A stretch of 23,524 nucleotides of DNA from Chloroflexota bacterium (GTDB lineage Bacteria > Chloroflexota > Anaerolineae > J102). Shown here in pieces: positions 8,379 through 16,455 of this stretch. Positions within the stretch are counted from its first letter, which is position 1. Each line of letters opens with the position of its first letter. A program made the translations under genes and the position numbers. Where the stretch lies: positions 1-23,524 of the forward strand of contig PIVW01000029.1 in assembly GCA_003353825.1 (NCBI GenBank). The letters run 5' to 3'. Under the pieces are notes generated by a model. That model had not been told where the DNA came from. It saw nothing but the letters and a program-made list of their open reading frames with translations, and did not search any database.

Positions 8379-8858
8379 ATGCCCGTAGAACTTGTAATCG
8401 CAACATTTGAAAATGGACCTGACAAGGCTGCTGAGTATTTGCATCAATATACAAGCAAAATGGACCCCTCCATTTATGGCATTATTGCCGCCTCGGCCGT
8501 GGGAAGAGACGAGAATGATAAGGTCACCGAAAAACACTATGCGCCACATCAGCATGATGCGAGATGGGGCACGATCACAGGCGCGGCCATTGGACTGTTG
8601 TTAGGGCCCGCCGGTCTGATCGCCGGTGGTACGATTGGCGCCGTTACCGGAGCCGTCCTCCATCACAGCAGGGGTGCGCAGATCCCAAAAAAGTTGGAAA
8701 AGAAAATAGAGAAAGGGATCGAACCTAACTCATCCACGCTCATTGCTTACGTCGATCAAAGAATTGAAGACAAATTTGCACATGCGCTGGAACTACTAGA
8801 CGGCAAAGTTGACCATGAGGTTGTACCCGATCTGGAACCGCCAGATTGGAATGCATGA
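8379..8858 (+). CDS. DUF1269-like small membrane protein
   Basis: This 159-residue protein starts MPVELVIATFENG. The start is supported by AGAAGGAGTATCCTATG, a strong ribosome-binding site; the frame is open further upstream, but without one. The N-terminal 60 residues form an alpha/beta part. A glycine-rich hydrophobic hairpin follows (about 66-100, GAAIGLLLGPAGLIAGGTIGA), the typical signature of DUF1269/glycine-zipper membrane proteins. The soluble C-terminus contains KKLEKKIEKGIEPNSSTLIAYVD, also typical of that family. These proteins are often stress-associated, but the molecular function is not established. The gene is monocistronic, with a clear terminator 24 bp after the stop. Confidence 0.8.
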   Translation: MPVELVIATFENGPDKAAEYLHQYTSKMDPSIYGIIAASAVGRDENDKVTEKHYAPHQHDARWGTITGAAIGLLLGPAGLIAGGTIGAVTGAVLHHSRGAQIPKKLEKKIEKGIEPNSSTLIAYVDQRIEDKFAHALELLDGKVDHEVVPDLEPPDWNA

Positions 8859-8881
8859 TTTCTGATTCTCGATACAAGAGG

Positions 8882-8909
8882 AGCCCGGTTTTCATGCCGG
8901 GCTTTTTTT
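8882..8909 (+). terminator. Rho-independent terminator
   Basis: AGCCCGG (8882-8888) pairs with CCGGGCT (8897-8903) around an 8-nt loop and is followed by seven T residues. It ends the DUF1269-like transcript. The convergent rpe gene stops at 8911, right beside it. Confidence 0.9.
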
Positions 8910-8910
8910 A

Positions 8911-9594
8911 TCAAACGCTGGAAGATGACTCAATGGCATCCTGTAGCCGCTTAATATTCTCTGCCACCGATCCCCGGTCATTGAACACAGCCGAACCGGC
9001 CACCAGCACGGTTGCTCCTGCCTGTACCACTTCGGCGGCCGTACCAGCATGGATGCCACCATCGACTTCAAGCTCGGCCCGCGAACCTATCTCGTCCAAC
9101 CATTGGCGCATACGTGCGATTTTACGGGGGCTGCTGGGTAAATAAGACTGTCCACCAAATCCCGGATTCACCGTCATGATCAACACCAGATCAAGTTCGG
9201 GCAGGATCTCATCGAGTGAAGAAAGTGGGGTGGCCGGGTTGAGTGATACACCGGCGCGACAGCCCAGATCTTTGATCATCTGTATGTTTCGTTGCAGATG
9301 TGGGCTGGCCTCGATATGGACGGTAAGGATATCCGCCCCGGACTTTGCGCAATCTTCTAAATGCCGCTCCGGATGCTGAACCATGAGATGCACGTCCAGC
9401 GGTTTCGATGTCACCGGTCGGATGGCATTGACGATGGGCGAGCCAAAGGATATGGGCGGCACGAAATGGCCATCCATGATATCCACATGTATCCAATCAC
9501 CGCCCGCGGCATCGGCGGCCTGCACTTCTTCGCCCAGGCGTGCGAAATCAGCTGAAAGGATTGAAGGAGCGATTTTGTAGTTTTTATCTGGCAT
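8911..9594 (-). CDS. rpe: Ribulose-phosphate 3-epimerase
   Basis: This 227-residue TIM-barrel enzyme interconverts D-ribulose 5-phosphate and D-xylulose 5-phosphate in the pentose phosphate pathway. All family motifs are present: APSILSADFARLG, HVDIMDGHFVP (His36 and the catalytic and metal-binding Asp38), LDVHLMV (His69), MTVNPGFGGQ (residues 140-149, phosphate-gripping loop) and LEVDGGI (second catalytic Asp178). Length is normal. The gene is convergent with the DUF1269-like gene, and its stop is 2 bp from the terminator U-tract. The start ATG has no strong ribosome-binding site, but the N-terminus aligns with the family without gaps. No pathway partner is adjacent. Confidence 0.97.
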   Translation of the reverse strand: MPDKNYKIAPSILSADFARLGEEVQAADAAGGDWIHVDIMDGHFVPPISFGSPIVNAIRPVTSKPLDVHLMVQHPERHLEDCAKSGADILTVHIEASPHLQRNIQMIKDLGCRAGVSLNPATPLSSLDEILPELDLVLIMTVNPGFGGQSYLPSSPRKIARMRQWLDEIGSRAELEVDGGIHAGTAAEVVQAGATVLVAGSAVFNDRGSVAENIKRLQDAIESSSSV

Positions 9595-9748
9595 GGTCCA
9601 AGGCTTTGAGCTAGTGATACGTGCGTGAAATCTCCGTACACTTGTATCTTACCCTATCACCGTAAAACCGTCCAGACCCTAGCTCCGCCACAGCTCCAGG
9701 CTACCGTGTAAAACGTTCTCTGAATACGCGTTTATGCATACGGATAGA

Positions 9749-9845
9749 CAGGCATGGAATCTGGCTCCATGCCTGCAACTAAGAGGACTGGCAGTCCTTT
9801 TTGCTTGAAGACAGTATCGGTCCAGAACAAAGCACTGCCAGTCCT
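9749..9845 (+). other. Double-hairpin segment, candidate small RNA or orphan terminator
   Basis: A perfect 10-bp stem, CAGGCATGGA (9749-9758) with TCCATGCCTG (9766-9775), is followed by AGGACT-GGC-AGTCCT (9784-9798) and TTTTT, a terminator-like hairpin. The 12-mer AGGACTGGCAGT (9784-9795) is also perfectly complementary to ACTGCCAGTCCT (9834-9845), giving an alternative longer stem. No gene lies upstream on this strand, since rpe is divergent. The rest of 9595-9947 holds no gene I can support. Confidence 0.35.
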
Positions 9846-9974
9846 AGCAGGAGTGATTTTTCGGAACGACGGATAATACTTTTGCCTTTTGCACTTTGCC
9901 TTTTGATTTTCAAAGCAGAAAGGGTGCCAGTCGTCCCGGGCGATAGTGCGTATTCTGGCGATGCCGATCGCATA

Positions 9975-10145
9975 TTAGTGAACGAGAAACAGCCTCACCA
10001 GTGTCGGCGTGATGGCGTCCGCTGATACCACGTCTTGGCCGTTGAGATACGTTACAAAGGGCTCTAGCTTCTGTCTGCAAAACTGCATGCGTTCCAGACG
10101 ATAACCGACGTGCCTTATCACTAGGCAACCGAAACAGGGCTTCTC
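9975..10145 (-). pseudogene. Tyrosine recombinase N-terminal fragment, copy 1
   Basis: On the minus strand the frame reads GYRLERMQFCRQKLEPFV, then TYLNGQDVVSADAITPTLV and RLFLVH, then a stop. This pattern (YRQKLxxFxxYLxxQGV...AITPxxVRxFLVH) matches the N-terminal SAM-like, core-binding domain of XerC/D-type tyrosine recombinases. The catalytic domain (R...HxxR...Y) is absent, so the gene is a remnant. It points away from the adjacent tRNA-Leu copy, the usual arrangement for an integrase next to its tRNA attachment site. The family call rests on this short block only. Confidence 0.55.
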
Positions 10146-10223
10146 ACGCCTACCTACGGCCTGATTCCCAGCTTGACGCAACCCACACCGGGCTGCTATC
10201 ATCGGCAACGTAACCGACCACCC

Positions 10224-10291
<68 letters not shown>

Positions 10292-10386
10292 CTACATATT
10301 GTGGTTTCCAAAATATGACCTACTGCATACAGTAGTTTGGCGATGACTTTGTGCAACTGCTTTAAGGTGAGTCTACTGTGTTTAGG

Positions 10387-11314
10387 TTAGCTCCCAGCCA
10401 CAAGGGGGTAGCTGAATTTGCCTATGCGCTGGGATTCGACGGCCCATATAGATGGCTGAGATAGAATGACCGTGAACGGGTTCATATCGCCTCGAACTGC
10501 GTAAAAGGAATTCGATGAGGACAGCATTACACCGACATCGCTGTAATTGGCAGTTGGCGCTTCCAGGAGTGGAATAGTCAAAAGCGTAGATTCGTCTGGC
10601 GTAAAATAGGGGTCGGTGCTGCGAAAAACACCGTAGAAATAATAGGAATCTAGGTGCTCCCATGTCATATTGATGTCGTTCCCGTTGACGATTGCGGAAA
10701 CTGGCAAAGTTGGTGGTCCAAAGTGAATGTCATCGAAGTAGCCAATGGGAATGAATGGTCCTTCACCAAAGTTGAAGTCCGTATCCACACTAAATCGCAC
10801 CTGAATGAACTGGGCAGAGCTTGGCAATTCATGAGTGTGCACCGCTTTGCGCCATCCTTCACCTTCATAAACAGAATCGGTCCAAAAACCATTTTGGTTA
10901 TTCACACATGATGATGGCCCCGCATAGTAATCTACACGAATGTTTCCGTCGTATCCTGACTGGATGTTTCCGTCGTCTAGCATCTTGATATATCCAGATA
11001 GGAGTGCGTATTTCTTGCCTTCAATCTCAGGCCAATCGACCAGCGCCGTGCGAACGTCAATACATTGACTTATTGCAGTGGCACCCGAAAACGGTTCGTC
11101 GCCTACCAATTCCGCCGCTCCAACACTGCTGCCATCTGGATTCCCTTCAACGTCGCTGTGCGAGAACGTGCCCCAAAACTGTATAGCCCAACCCGCTCAC
11201 ATCCGTATCAAAGGTTCCATTGGGTATCAAGCTGGCTGGCGCTGCGCCTACCGCAACTGAGAATAAAACCATACACACTACCGCAAAAATACATAACCTA
11301 AGATACCGCATCAT
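10387..11314 (-). pseudogene. Secreted jelly-roll/FnIII-like protein, frameshifted
   Basis: Translation would start at 11314 (ATGATG after GAGGAGAGAGC, a good ribosome-binding site) and give a clear signal peptide (LCIFAVVCMVLFSVAVGAAP). The mature start IPNGTFDTDVSG is typical of carbohydrate-binding-like jelly-roll modules. A one-base shift at about 11191-11197, in a G-rich run, moves the frame. The rest (WAIQFWGTFSHSDVEGNP...YFDDIHFG) continues in another frame to 10387. An FnIII-like module follows (MTWEHLDSYYFYGVFRSTDP) and the end FSYPLVAGS resembles other such extracellular proteins. The intact product would be about 308 residues and secreted. Unless the shift is a sequencing error, the gene is inactive. 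It lies just inside the tRNA-Leu repeat. Confidence 0.7.
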
Positions 11315-11809
11315 GCTCTCTCCTCAAAAGTAAGAAATCGGTTCGTGCGTCGCGACTTCATAGACGGCAAAATAAATCAATGCGGGGATTTGTACCACAG
11401 CCTATCGTTTGATTATACGACAGTTTATGGGTTTCATAAGTATCTTGAATCTTGCACCTTCAAATCTTAAGGCGTAGTTCCGCCGGGCCATTCTTGAACA
11501 AAGTCTCGATTCTTTGTCGGCTACCACGGAACCTTGTTGTGTATTAATACTGTTCTTTCGCTCATATTTTTTTGACTTTCTCAGATCCTCTTACCTACTA
11601 CATATTGTATATCGAATTATCAAGCTACTATATACAGGATGTAGGTTCTCAACGCTGGGTGAAGCGATGTTCATCAGAGCGAATTCAGTGATAAAAGATC
11701 ACGCAAGTTGACAATAAATTGCCTAGCGAGGACCGAATTCTGATCAAAAAAGACGAATTCTAGATTTGGTGTCGAATTTGAGCGAACGCACAGTAATATT
11801 CTGAAAGAG
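11315..11809. other. AT-rich gene-free stretch
   Basis: I see no supported gene or terminator here. The part after about 11500 is markedly AT-rich compared with the flanking chromosome, consistent with foreign DNA between the tRNA-Leu repeats. The 11-mer CTACATATTGT at 11599-11609 also occurs right after the truncated tRNA (10292-10302), which may be chance. Confidence 0.4.
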
Positions 11810-12382
11810 TTAAAGTACTTTTCCCTTGAGTTCTTTAAGTGCTTTTAGCTTGCTAATTATTTCCAATCCACCTGGTATTTTTTTAAGTTCATGATTGAAA
11901 CATTCAATACTTTTAACTTCAGCATTTGGAAAACAAATTGATTGGCACATTTTTTTGTGAAAGCCATTGTCACTATCAAGCCAGAATACCTGAAGCTTAT
12001 TAGCTTGATGTCCATAACGGAATACTTTTTTATAAGCCGTATTTTCTGAGAGGGTTATTTCAACCCATGTACCATCTTCTAAAAATAGGTCAGGATTATA
12101 GAAATCATGAATTCGTAATTTAATATTATGTCTTCTTGCAAAGTCTACATACCAAATCTTAGGTTCAATGCAGTAAAATATCGGTTCATCTTTATATGGA
12201 ATGCTAACTACATTGAAAAGGTCTAGTGCTAAAGTTGATAGAATCCTACCTCTTGTACCTGTTCTTTGGTTTTGTACCAAATCGACCATTCTATTTTCCA
12301 AAAATAGAGTAATAACTTTATCCCACTTTCTGCTATTTCTTTCGGAAACTGGTTTTTTGTATTCATCTGGTAAACGTACCAT
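11810..12382 (-). CDS. AT-rich orphan gene, possible PD-(D/E)XK-type nuclease fold
   Basis: This 190-residue basic, soluble protein comes from a distinctly AT-rich stretch. I do not recognise the family. The middle reads HDFYNPDLFLEDGTWVEITL: a Pro-Asp, then about nine residues, then Glu-Ile-Thr, followed by AYKKVFRYGHQANKLQVFWL. This spacing and the following helix-strand pattern resemble the PD-(D/E)XK nuclease core (Asp98, Glu108), with Thr110 where Lys is usual. The assignment is weak. An in-frame stop lies just upstream of the ATG at 12382, and no ribosome-binding site is seen. The frame upstream (12383-12462) looks coding-like (HNIDIIATTPKPVTEELNV), so the N-terminus may be lost to a frameshift. 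Base composition differs from its neighbours, which suggests transfer. Confidence 0.55.
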   Translation of the reverse strand: MVRLPDEYKKPVSERNSRKWDKVITLFLENRMVDLVQNQRTGTRGRILSTLALDLFNVVSIPYKDEPIFYCIEPKIWYVDFARRHNIKLRIHDFYNPDLFLEDGTWVEITLSENTAYKKVFRYGHQANKLQVFWLDSDNGFHKKMCQSICFPNAEVKSIECFNHELKKIPGGLEIISKLKALKELKGKVL

Positions 12383-12641
12383 TTCATTTTAACACGACTG
12401 ACGTTTAACTCTTCGGTAACTGGTTTAGGAGTTGTGGCAATAATATCAATATTATGTCTCACTGCTCTGTCTATCGCAAGGAGGGAATGTTAACAGATGT
12501 GGCGTAGCTGCGACCTGTGTGACCGTCGCTGCTGAAGCTGCCACCGTTTTCTGCTAGCTGTTACCGTTGCCAGGCGTAACGGTTGCGGTCAGCTGAGAGA
12601 CGTGTAGGGGTGGTGTTAAGACGTCAACCCATTCTCTATGA

Positions 12642-13053
12642 TTAATTGCCAATCTTTATTTGAGATCGTTGTTTTGCTTCTATCTGAGGAACTCCTTTAT
12701 ACATCTTGATAGTACCGGTCACACAGACCATTTCATTAAGATAGTAACTCTCAGGATTCGAGGGGAATTTACTTCGATTGCGTCCCCAAATTACTATGGT
12801 GAACCTATCACCATCTGGGTGTCTTTTTCCCAGGTTAAGAAAGGTTGGTCTGCCATTACTGAGTGACGCATACATAGTGTCAACTACTGGTCCGCATACG
12901 CATTTGCGACTGCCTGATAAATGTTCTGCTACATCCCTTTGTGGGCGACTGTGTTGAGGTTGACCTGGGCTTAGGTGTAGCAGTTGGTCGCGGTCGAGGC
13001 GTAGTAGTCGGCCTTGGTTTAGATGTAGCAGTGCTCTTCTGTTGCGGAGGGTG
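12642..13053 (-). pseudogene. OB-fold (tRNA_anti-like) lipoprotein fragment, frameshifted
   Basis: The C-terminal part is a recognisable extracellular OB-fold module: GSRKCVCGPVVDTMYASL, then GRPTFLNLGKRHPDGDRFTI, then VIWGRNRSKF and VCVTGTIKMYKGVPQIEAK. The sequence before it on the minus strand encodes a Thr/Pro/Arg linker (STATSKPRPTTTPRPRPTAT) in a different frame, so a shift occurred at about 12933-12942. A stop precedes the linker at 13054-13056, and no signal peptide or start is visible. Intact relatives are exported proteins with a Thr-Pro linker before this domain. The gap 12383-12641 contains only scattered Thr/Val-rich, stop-broken remnants. Confidence 0.65.
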
Positions 13054-13093
13054 TCAGAAGTATGATTGGTAATGCTTTTGATGGGCCATCTAG

Positions 13094-13759
13094 CTATACG
13101 AATTTACGGTTGACCCACCCATCGTATACTTCATGACAGCAGGCTCTTAACCAAGTGTTCTGAGAATTTCGACCACTTATTTGTACTGTTTCCCTACGTT
13201 TTATAGGTGAGACTTTATCATACTTAGTTCCGGGACCGGCACGAACATTCACGCCTTGCCTGACAATCTTTCCTGTTTTGACAGATGTAAGTTTTGGCTG
13301 TGGTGTGTCGGTTGGAATCCTTCGGCCCATGACGTCAGGCAATTCAAGACAGGAAAATCCAGGGGCTGCGGATTCGGGAATCCATTCACCACTCTGCAAT
13401 TGCAACCATCCTTCATCTCTGTTGCAGCCGGTCACTATGGCAGTGGCACCTTGAGGGATAGTGCCAACAACATCGAACAGAGTGCTAGGCCCCTGCCTGG
13501 TAGATATTTCCGAATTGGCAATAACAGTCTTGTGAAGAATTGCTATGGTTGGAGCAGCCGGCGTGTTTCCAGCCGTTGGTGTAAGGGATTTCTGCAAAGG
13601 GACAGCTGTGAGTGTGCCTTCAATCTTGGCAACAACCGTGAGCGTTTTTTCTACCGCCTTATCTATTGTGTCTTCCTCAGAAGAAGTACACCCCATGAGT
13701 ACTGAACCCACGACAGGTAACATTGTGATAACAAGGGTGCGGAAACCTATCCGTTTCAT
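13094..13759 (-). CDS. Lipoprotein with two bacterial SH3 domains
   Basis: The start chosen is the ATG at 13759, preceded by AGAGGTGG; upstream in-frame codons lack such a site. The 221-residue product has a lipoprotein signal peptide ending VLMGC (Cys24) and a Thr/Pro-containing linker. Two SH3b-like modules follow, at about 75-130 (STRQGPSTLFDVVGTIPQGA, GWLQLQSGEWIP) and 163-221 (GVNVRAGPGTKYDKVSPIKR, ending DGWVNRKFV). Such domains usually bind cell-wall peptides or serve as extracytoplasmic adaptors. It is the most intact gene between the two tRNA-Leu repeats. It lies directly upstream of the broken OB-fold gene in the same orientation, so the two may once have been an operon. Confidence 0.82.
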   Translation of the reverse strand: MKRIGFRTLVITMLPVVGSVLMGCTSSEEDTIDKAVEKTLTVVAKIEGTLTAVPLQKSLTPTAGNTPAAPTIAILHKTVIANSEISTRQGPSTLFDVVGTIPQGATAIVTGCNRDEGWLQLQSGEWIPESAAPGFSCLELPDVMGRRIPTDTPQPKLTSVKTGKIVRQGVNVRAGPGTKYDKVSPIKRRETVQISGRNSQNTWLRACCHEVYDGWVNRKFV

Positions 13760-13830
13760 ACTGACCACCTCTTTAACTAGGAGCTCAAATGTATTGAATC
13801 TTTCCTTGTTGCGTATTCCGGTGATGCCGA

Positions 13831-14020
13831 TCACTCATTCCAGGTGACGTCGATCGCATATTGGTGCCCGAGAAACAGCCTCACCGCTGTCGGCGTGATG
13901 GCGTCCATTGATACCACGTCTAGGCCCTTGAGATACACTAAAAAAAGATCTGGCTTCTGTCTGCAAAACTACAGCGTTCCAGACGATAACCGACGTGCTC
14001 TATCACCAGCCGACCGAAAC
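13831..14020 (-). pseudogene. Tyrosine recombinase N-terminal fragment, copy 2
   Basis: The minus strand encodes VGYRLERCSFADR in one frame and then, after a shift, RQKPDLFLVYLKGLDVVSMD and AITPTAVRLFLGHQ in another. It corresponds position by position to the copy at 9975-10145 and to the core-binding domain of tyrosine recombinases. Frameshifts and the missing catalytic domain mark it as dead. Confidence 0.5.
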
Positions 14021-14108
14021 AGGGCTTTTCACGCCTACCTGTGAACTGATTCCCAGCTTGACGCAACCCGCACCTGGCTGCTATTATCGGCAACGTAACC
14101 GACCACCC

Positions 14109-14191
14109 GGGGCGGTGGCGGAATTGGCAGACGCAGCGGACTTAAAATCCGTCGGGCATAGCCCTTGTGGGTTCAAGTCCCACCCGCCCCA
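14109..14191 (+). tRNA. tRNA-Leu (anticodon UAA)
   Basis: This is an 83-nt gene. The 7-bp acceptor stem GGGGCGG/CCGCCCC is perfect, with discriminator A. The anticodon stem GCGGA/TCCGT holds loop CTTAAAA (anticodon TAA). A long variable arm (CGGGCATAGCCC) of class II type is present, and the T arm is GTGGG-TTCAAGT-CCCAC. CCA is not encoded. The T arm is exactly what the upstream copy has lost, so this is the functional copy. Confidence 0.95.
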
Positions 14192-14222
14192 CTACTTGCG
14201 ATTGGCAAGCTAAACTTGCGCC

Positions 14223-14292
14223 CGCCTGACTTACGGACATCACCCTCCTGCTAGAGATAAGAGAGATGTTCGGGTCAGGCGTTTTGCTGTTT
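14223..14292 (+). terminator. Probable terminator after tRNA-Leu
   Basis: CGCCTGAC (14223-14230) pairs with GTCAGGCG (14274-14281). An inner stem, ACATC (14237-14241) with GATGT (14265-14269), continues the hairpin, and TTTTGCTGTTTT follows. It separates the tRNA from the glycosyltransferase gene. Confidence 0.55.
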
Positions 14293-14302
14293 TGATACGG
14301 CC

Positions 14303-15001
14303 ATGATCCTGTTCCGGCTGCTGCACCTCCTCACTCTGCTGCTGTTTAGCTTGAGGCGGCTGCTCTTTGCCCTGACAGCCCTGTTGACGCCCGTGCCCAC
14401 CAGCGCCCGACCCATTGGCGATGAACTCGACTTGTTAGTGCTCGTTCCCTGCCACAATGATGGTCCCAGCCTGCCGGCGCTGGTGCAGGCGTTACTCGAC
14501 AATGGCTATTCCCACGAACAACTACGTATCCTGCTGATCGACGACGATTCGACAGATAACCGCTCTGAACTCATCGCCGCCCTGGCAGTTGCCAACACGC
14601 CCGTACATGCCCTTAATTTTCCGCAGAAAGCTGGTAAAGCAGCGGCGCTCAACCAGGGCTTGGAATTGTTCCTCTTTAGTTCGGGCTATCTCGACCGTCT
14701 GGCTTTACTCGTGGCATTCGCTCAAATCCTCAGTGATCGAGTTTTAGGGACACGTTTCGACATACCAGGACGCACCATTCTAGGCGTCCTCCTTCTACCC
14801 TACCTGCAAGTAATCGCCGCCCTGGTTCGTACTAAAGCTGGACTGGCATGGTGGATGCGGTTACCCTATCTCGTACTGATGTTCCCCGTCGATCTGGCAG
14901 TAGCCCTCAACAGCACTACCGCCACACTACTCAGGCGTCGTCGCATATGGGCGCCAACGCCTCGAACCCAACCTACTGAGTTAGCCCACCCCTCGCCATG
15001 A
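14303..15001 (+). pseudogene. Family 2 glycosyltransferase with catalytic core deleted in frame
   Basis: The frame is open for 232 residues. A hydrophobic N-terminus (1-30) is followed by the first half of a GT2 Rossmann-like domain: LVLVPCHNDGPS (45-56), LLIDDDSTDNRSE (77-89) and KAGKAAALNQGL (109-120). At about residue 121 the sequence jumps straight to the C-terminal membrane region (LFLFSSGYLDRLALLVAFAQ, then two more hydrophobic segments). The DxD nucleotide-sugar/metal motif, the ED general base and the QxxRW motif are all missing. Full-length relatives are roughly 400-450 residues, so about 200 were lost without breaking the frame. Sugar transfer is therefore not expected. The stop overlaps the next start (ATGA, 14998-15001), so the frame may be kept for translational coupling. 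Confidence 0.75.
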
Positions 15002-16440
15002 CCACCGATGCCCATAAGATGAGCCGCAATCTCTCGCTCATCAGTTTCAACAAAATAGGTCAACTGATTGGCGGTGTGCTCTGGGCCGCCATCGTGCCCC
15101 GCTGGTTGGGCCCCGAAGCCTACGGCCAACTGGCGCTGGCCATGGCGATATCCTTGTTGCTGTGGTGGGCGGGTGATTTCGGCGGCCTGGAAGTCTTTGG
15201 CAGACATATCCCTTCCCTGCTGGAGCGCAAGCCGGAAGACGCAAGGCAGCTATTCAGCCAAACCTTTTTGCTGCGCGTCCTAGTCGCCATCAGTTTGATA
15301 CCGATCATGTTGATGGTGGGGCCGCTCATTGCCGAGTGGCTACGGGGTTGGCCCTCATTCTTCATCGCGGTCTCGGCCGGCATCCACATCATTTCCTGGA
15401 CCAGCTACCACGTGCTTTACGCCCAAAACGAGATGGGCAAGTGGTCGTTCGAGGTCTCCTGGCGTTTGACATTCCAACTTATCCCCATGCTGCTGGTTGG
15501 TGCCTACGGCCTCAGCGCCCAGATGGCCGCCTACACCTTCAACGAACTCATCTTCTTAGCCATCGCCATACTATGGACCCTGGCCTGGTACAAGCGCAAT
15601 TCTTTCAAACCCAATTTCGGTTTTCTCAAACCCTATGCACGTATGGGCCTGGGTTTTTGGGCCACCAATGTCGGTATCATCCTCCTCTTCCGCACAGGGA
15701 CTATCCTGGTGCAGATACAAACTGACGATCCGGTACAGATTTCCTACTATGATCTGGCCCTGGTTGTCTTTTTCCTGGTGTTTACCATCATCGACCAGCT
15801 CACCCGGGCCTTTTTACCCACGGTCAGTGAATTCGAAGAGGAGGGACAGAGCGAGCGCGTGGGCTTCTGGCTGCAGACTGTTACGCAATGGGGCATGGCC
15901 CTGGCGCTCCTGGCGGTGGTGGCGGTGCAATACACCGCCGACTGGATCATGCCCTTCATCCTCGGCCAGGACTATGGAGATTCGGCGACCGTCTTGCGGG
16001 TGATGTTGCTGGCGCTGCCGGCGTTGGTACTGGTGGGGGTCGGCACCGTTGCCACGGCAGTCAGACAGACGGCCCGAGCCAAGTTGATAGCCATTGCCAT
16101 CGGCATCGTTCTCTTTTGGGGCAGCAGTGCAGTCCTTACAGCACGATTTGGCGCCGTCGGCACGGCCTCGGCTATGACCTTGGGCCTCACGGTGTATGCC
16201 CTGGCACTCTTCGCACAGATACGGGAAGACTTGCAGTTCAAATGGGGGACGCTATTCGGTCTTGTATTGCTGACGATTCCGCTACTGTTGCTGCAACCCC
16301 TGGTGGCATCCAACATTCTGGTGGCGTTTGCAACCCTGGCAGTGGTAAGCTTGCTTTATCTTGGCGTCGCTATGTTGGCCCGCTTGTTGTCGCCGGCGCC
16401 TCTACAAATGTTGTCCGGCCTGCTCCCAAACTCTCGCTAA
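14998..16440 (+). CDS. Oligosaccharide flippase/Wzx-like membrane protein
   Basis: This 480-residue polytopic protein has about 12-14 hydrophobic segments across its whole length. The N-terminal motif NLSLISFNKIGQLIGGVLWA and the phrase VPRWLGPEAYGQLALAMAIS are typical of the polysaccharide flippase (Wzx/RfbX, MOP superfamily) group. The expected role is moving lipid-linked sugars across the cytoplasmic membrane. Its start overlaps the stop of the deleted glycosyltransferase by 4 bp. The Clp-like ATPase gene begins 15 bp after its stop, so the three probably form one transcription unit. Length is normal and I see no damage. The specific sugar substrate cannot be read from the sequence. Confidence 0.85.
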   Translation: MTTDAHKMSRNLSLISFNKIGQLIGGVLWAAIVPRWLGPEAYGQLALAMAISLLLWWAGDFGGLEVFGRHIPSLLERKPEDARQLFSQTFLLRVLVAISLIPIMLMVGPLIAEWLRGWPSFFIAVSAGIHIISWTSYHVLYAQNEMGKWSFEVSWRLTFQLIPMLLVGAYGLSAQMAAYTFNELIFLAIAILWTLAWYKRNSFKPNFGFLKPYARMGLGFWATNVGIILLFRTGTILVQIQTDDPVQISYYDLALVVFFLVFTIIDQLTRAFLPTVSEFEEEGQSERVGFWLQTVTQWGMALALLAVVAVQYTADWIMPFILGQDYGDSATVLRVMLLALPALVLVGVGTVATAVRQTARAKLIAIAIGIVLFWGSSAVLTARFGAVGTASAMTLGLTVYALALFAQIREDLQFKWGTLFGLVLLTIPLLLLQPLVASNILVAFATLAVVSLLYLGVAMLARLLSPAPLQMLSGLLPNSR

Positions 16441-16455
16441 ACCCGAACTCAGCTT

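Larger units (their letters stand above)
13811..14195 (+). repeat. Direct repeat copy 2: integrase remnant plus tRNA-Leu
   Basis: Homologous to 9948-10295 and in the same orientation. It contains the intact tRNA-Leu at its right end and a decayed integrase fragment on the minus strand. The two copies bracket 3.5 kb of accessory genes. Confidence 0.85.
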
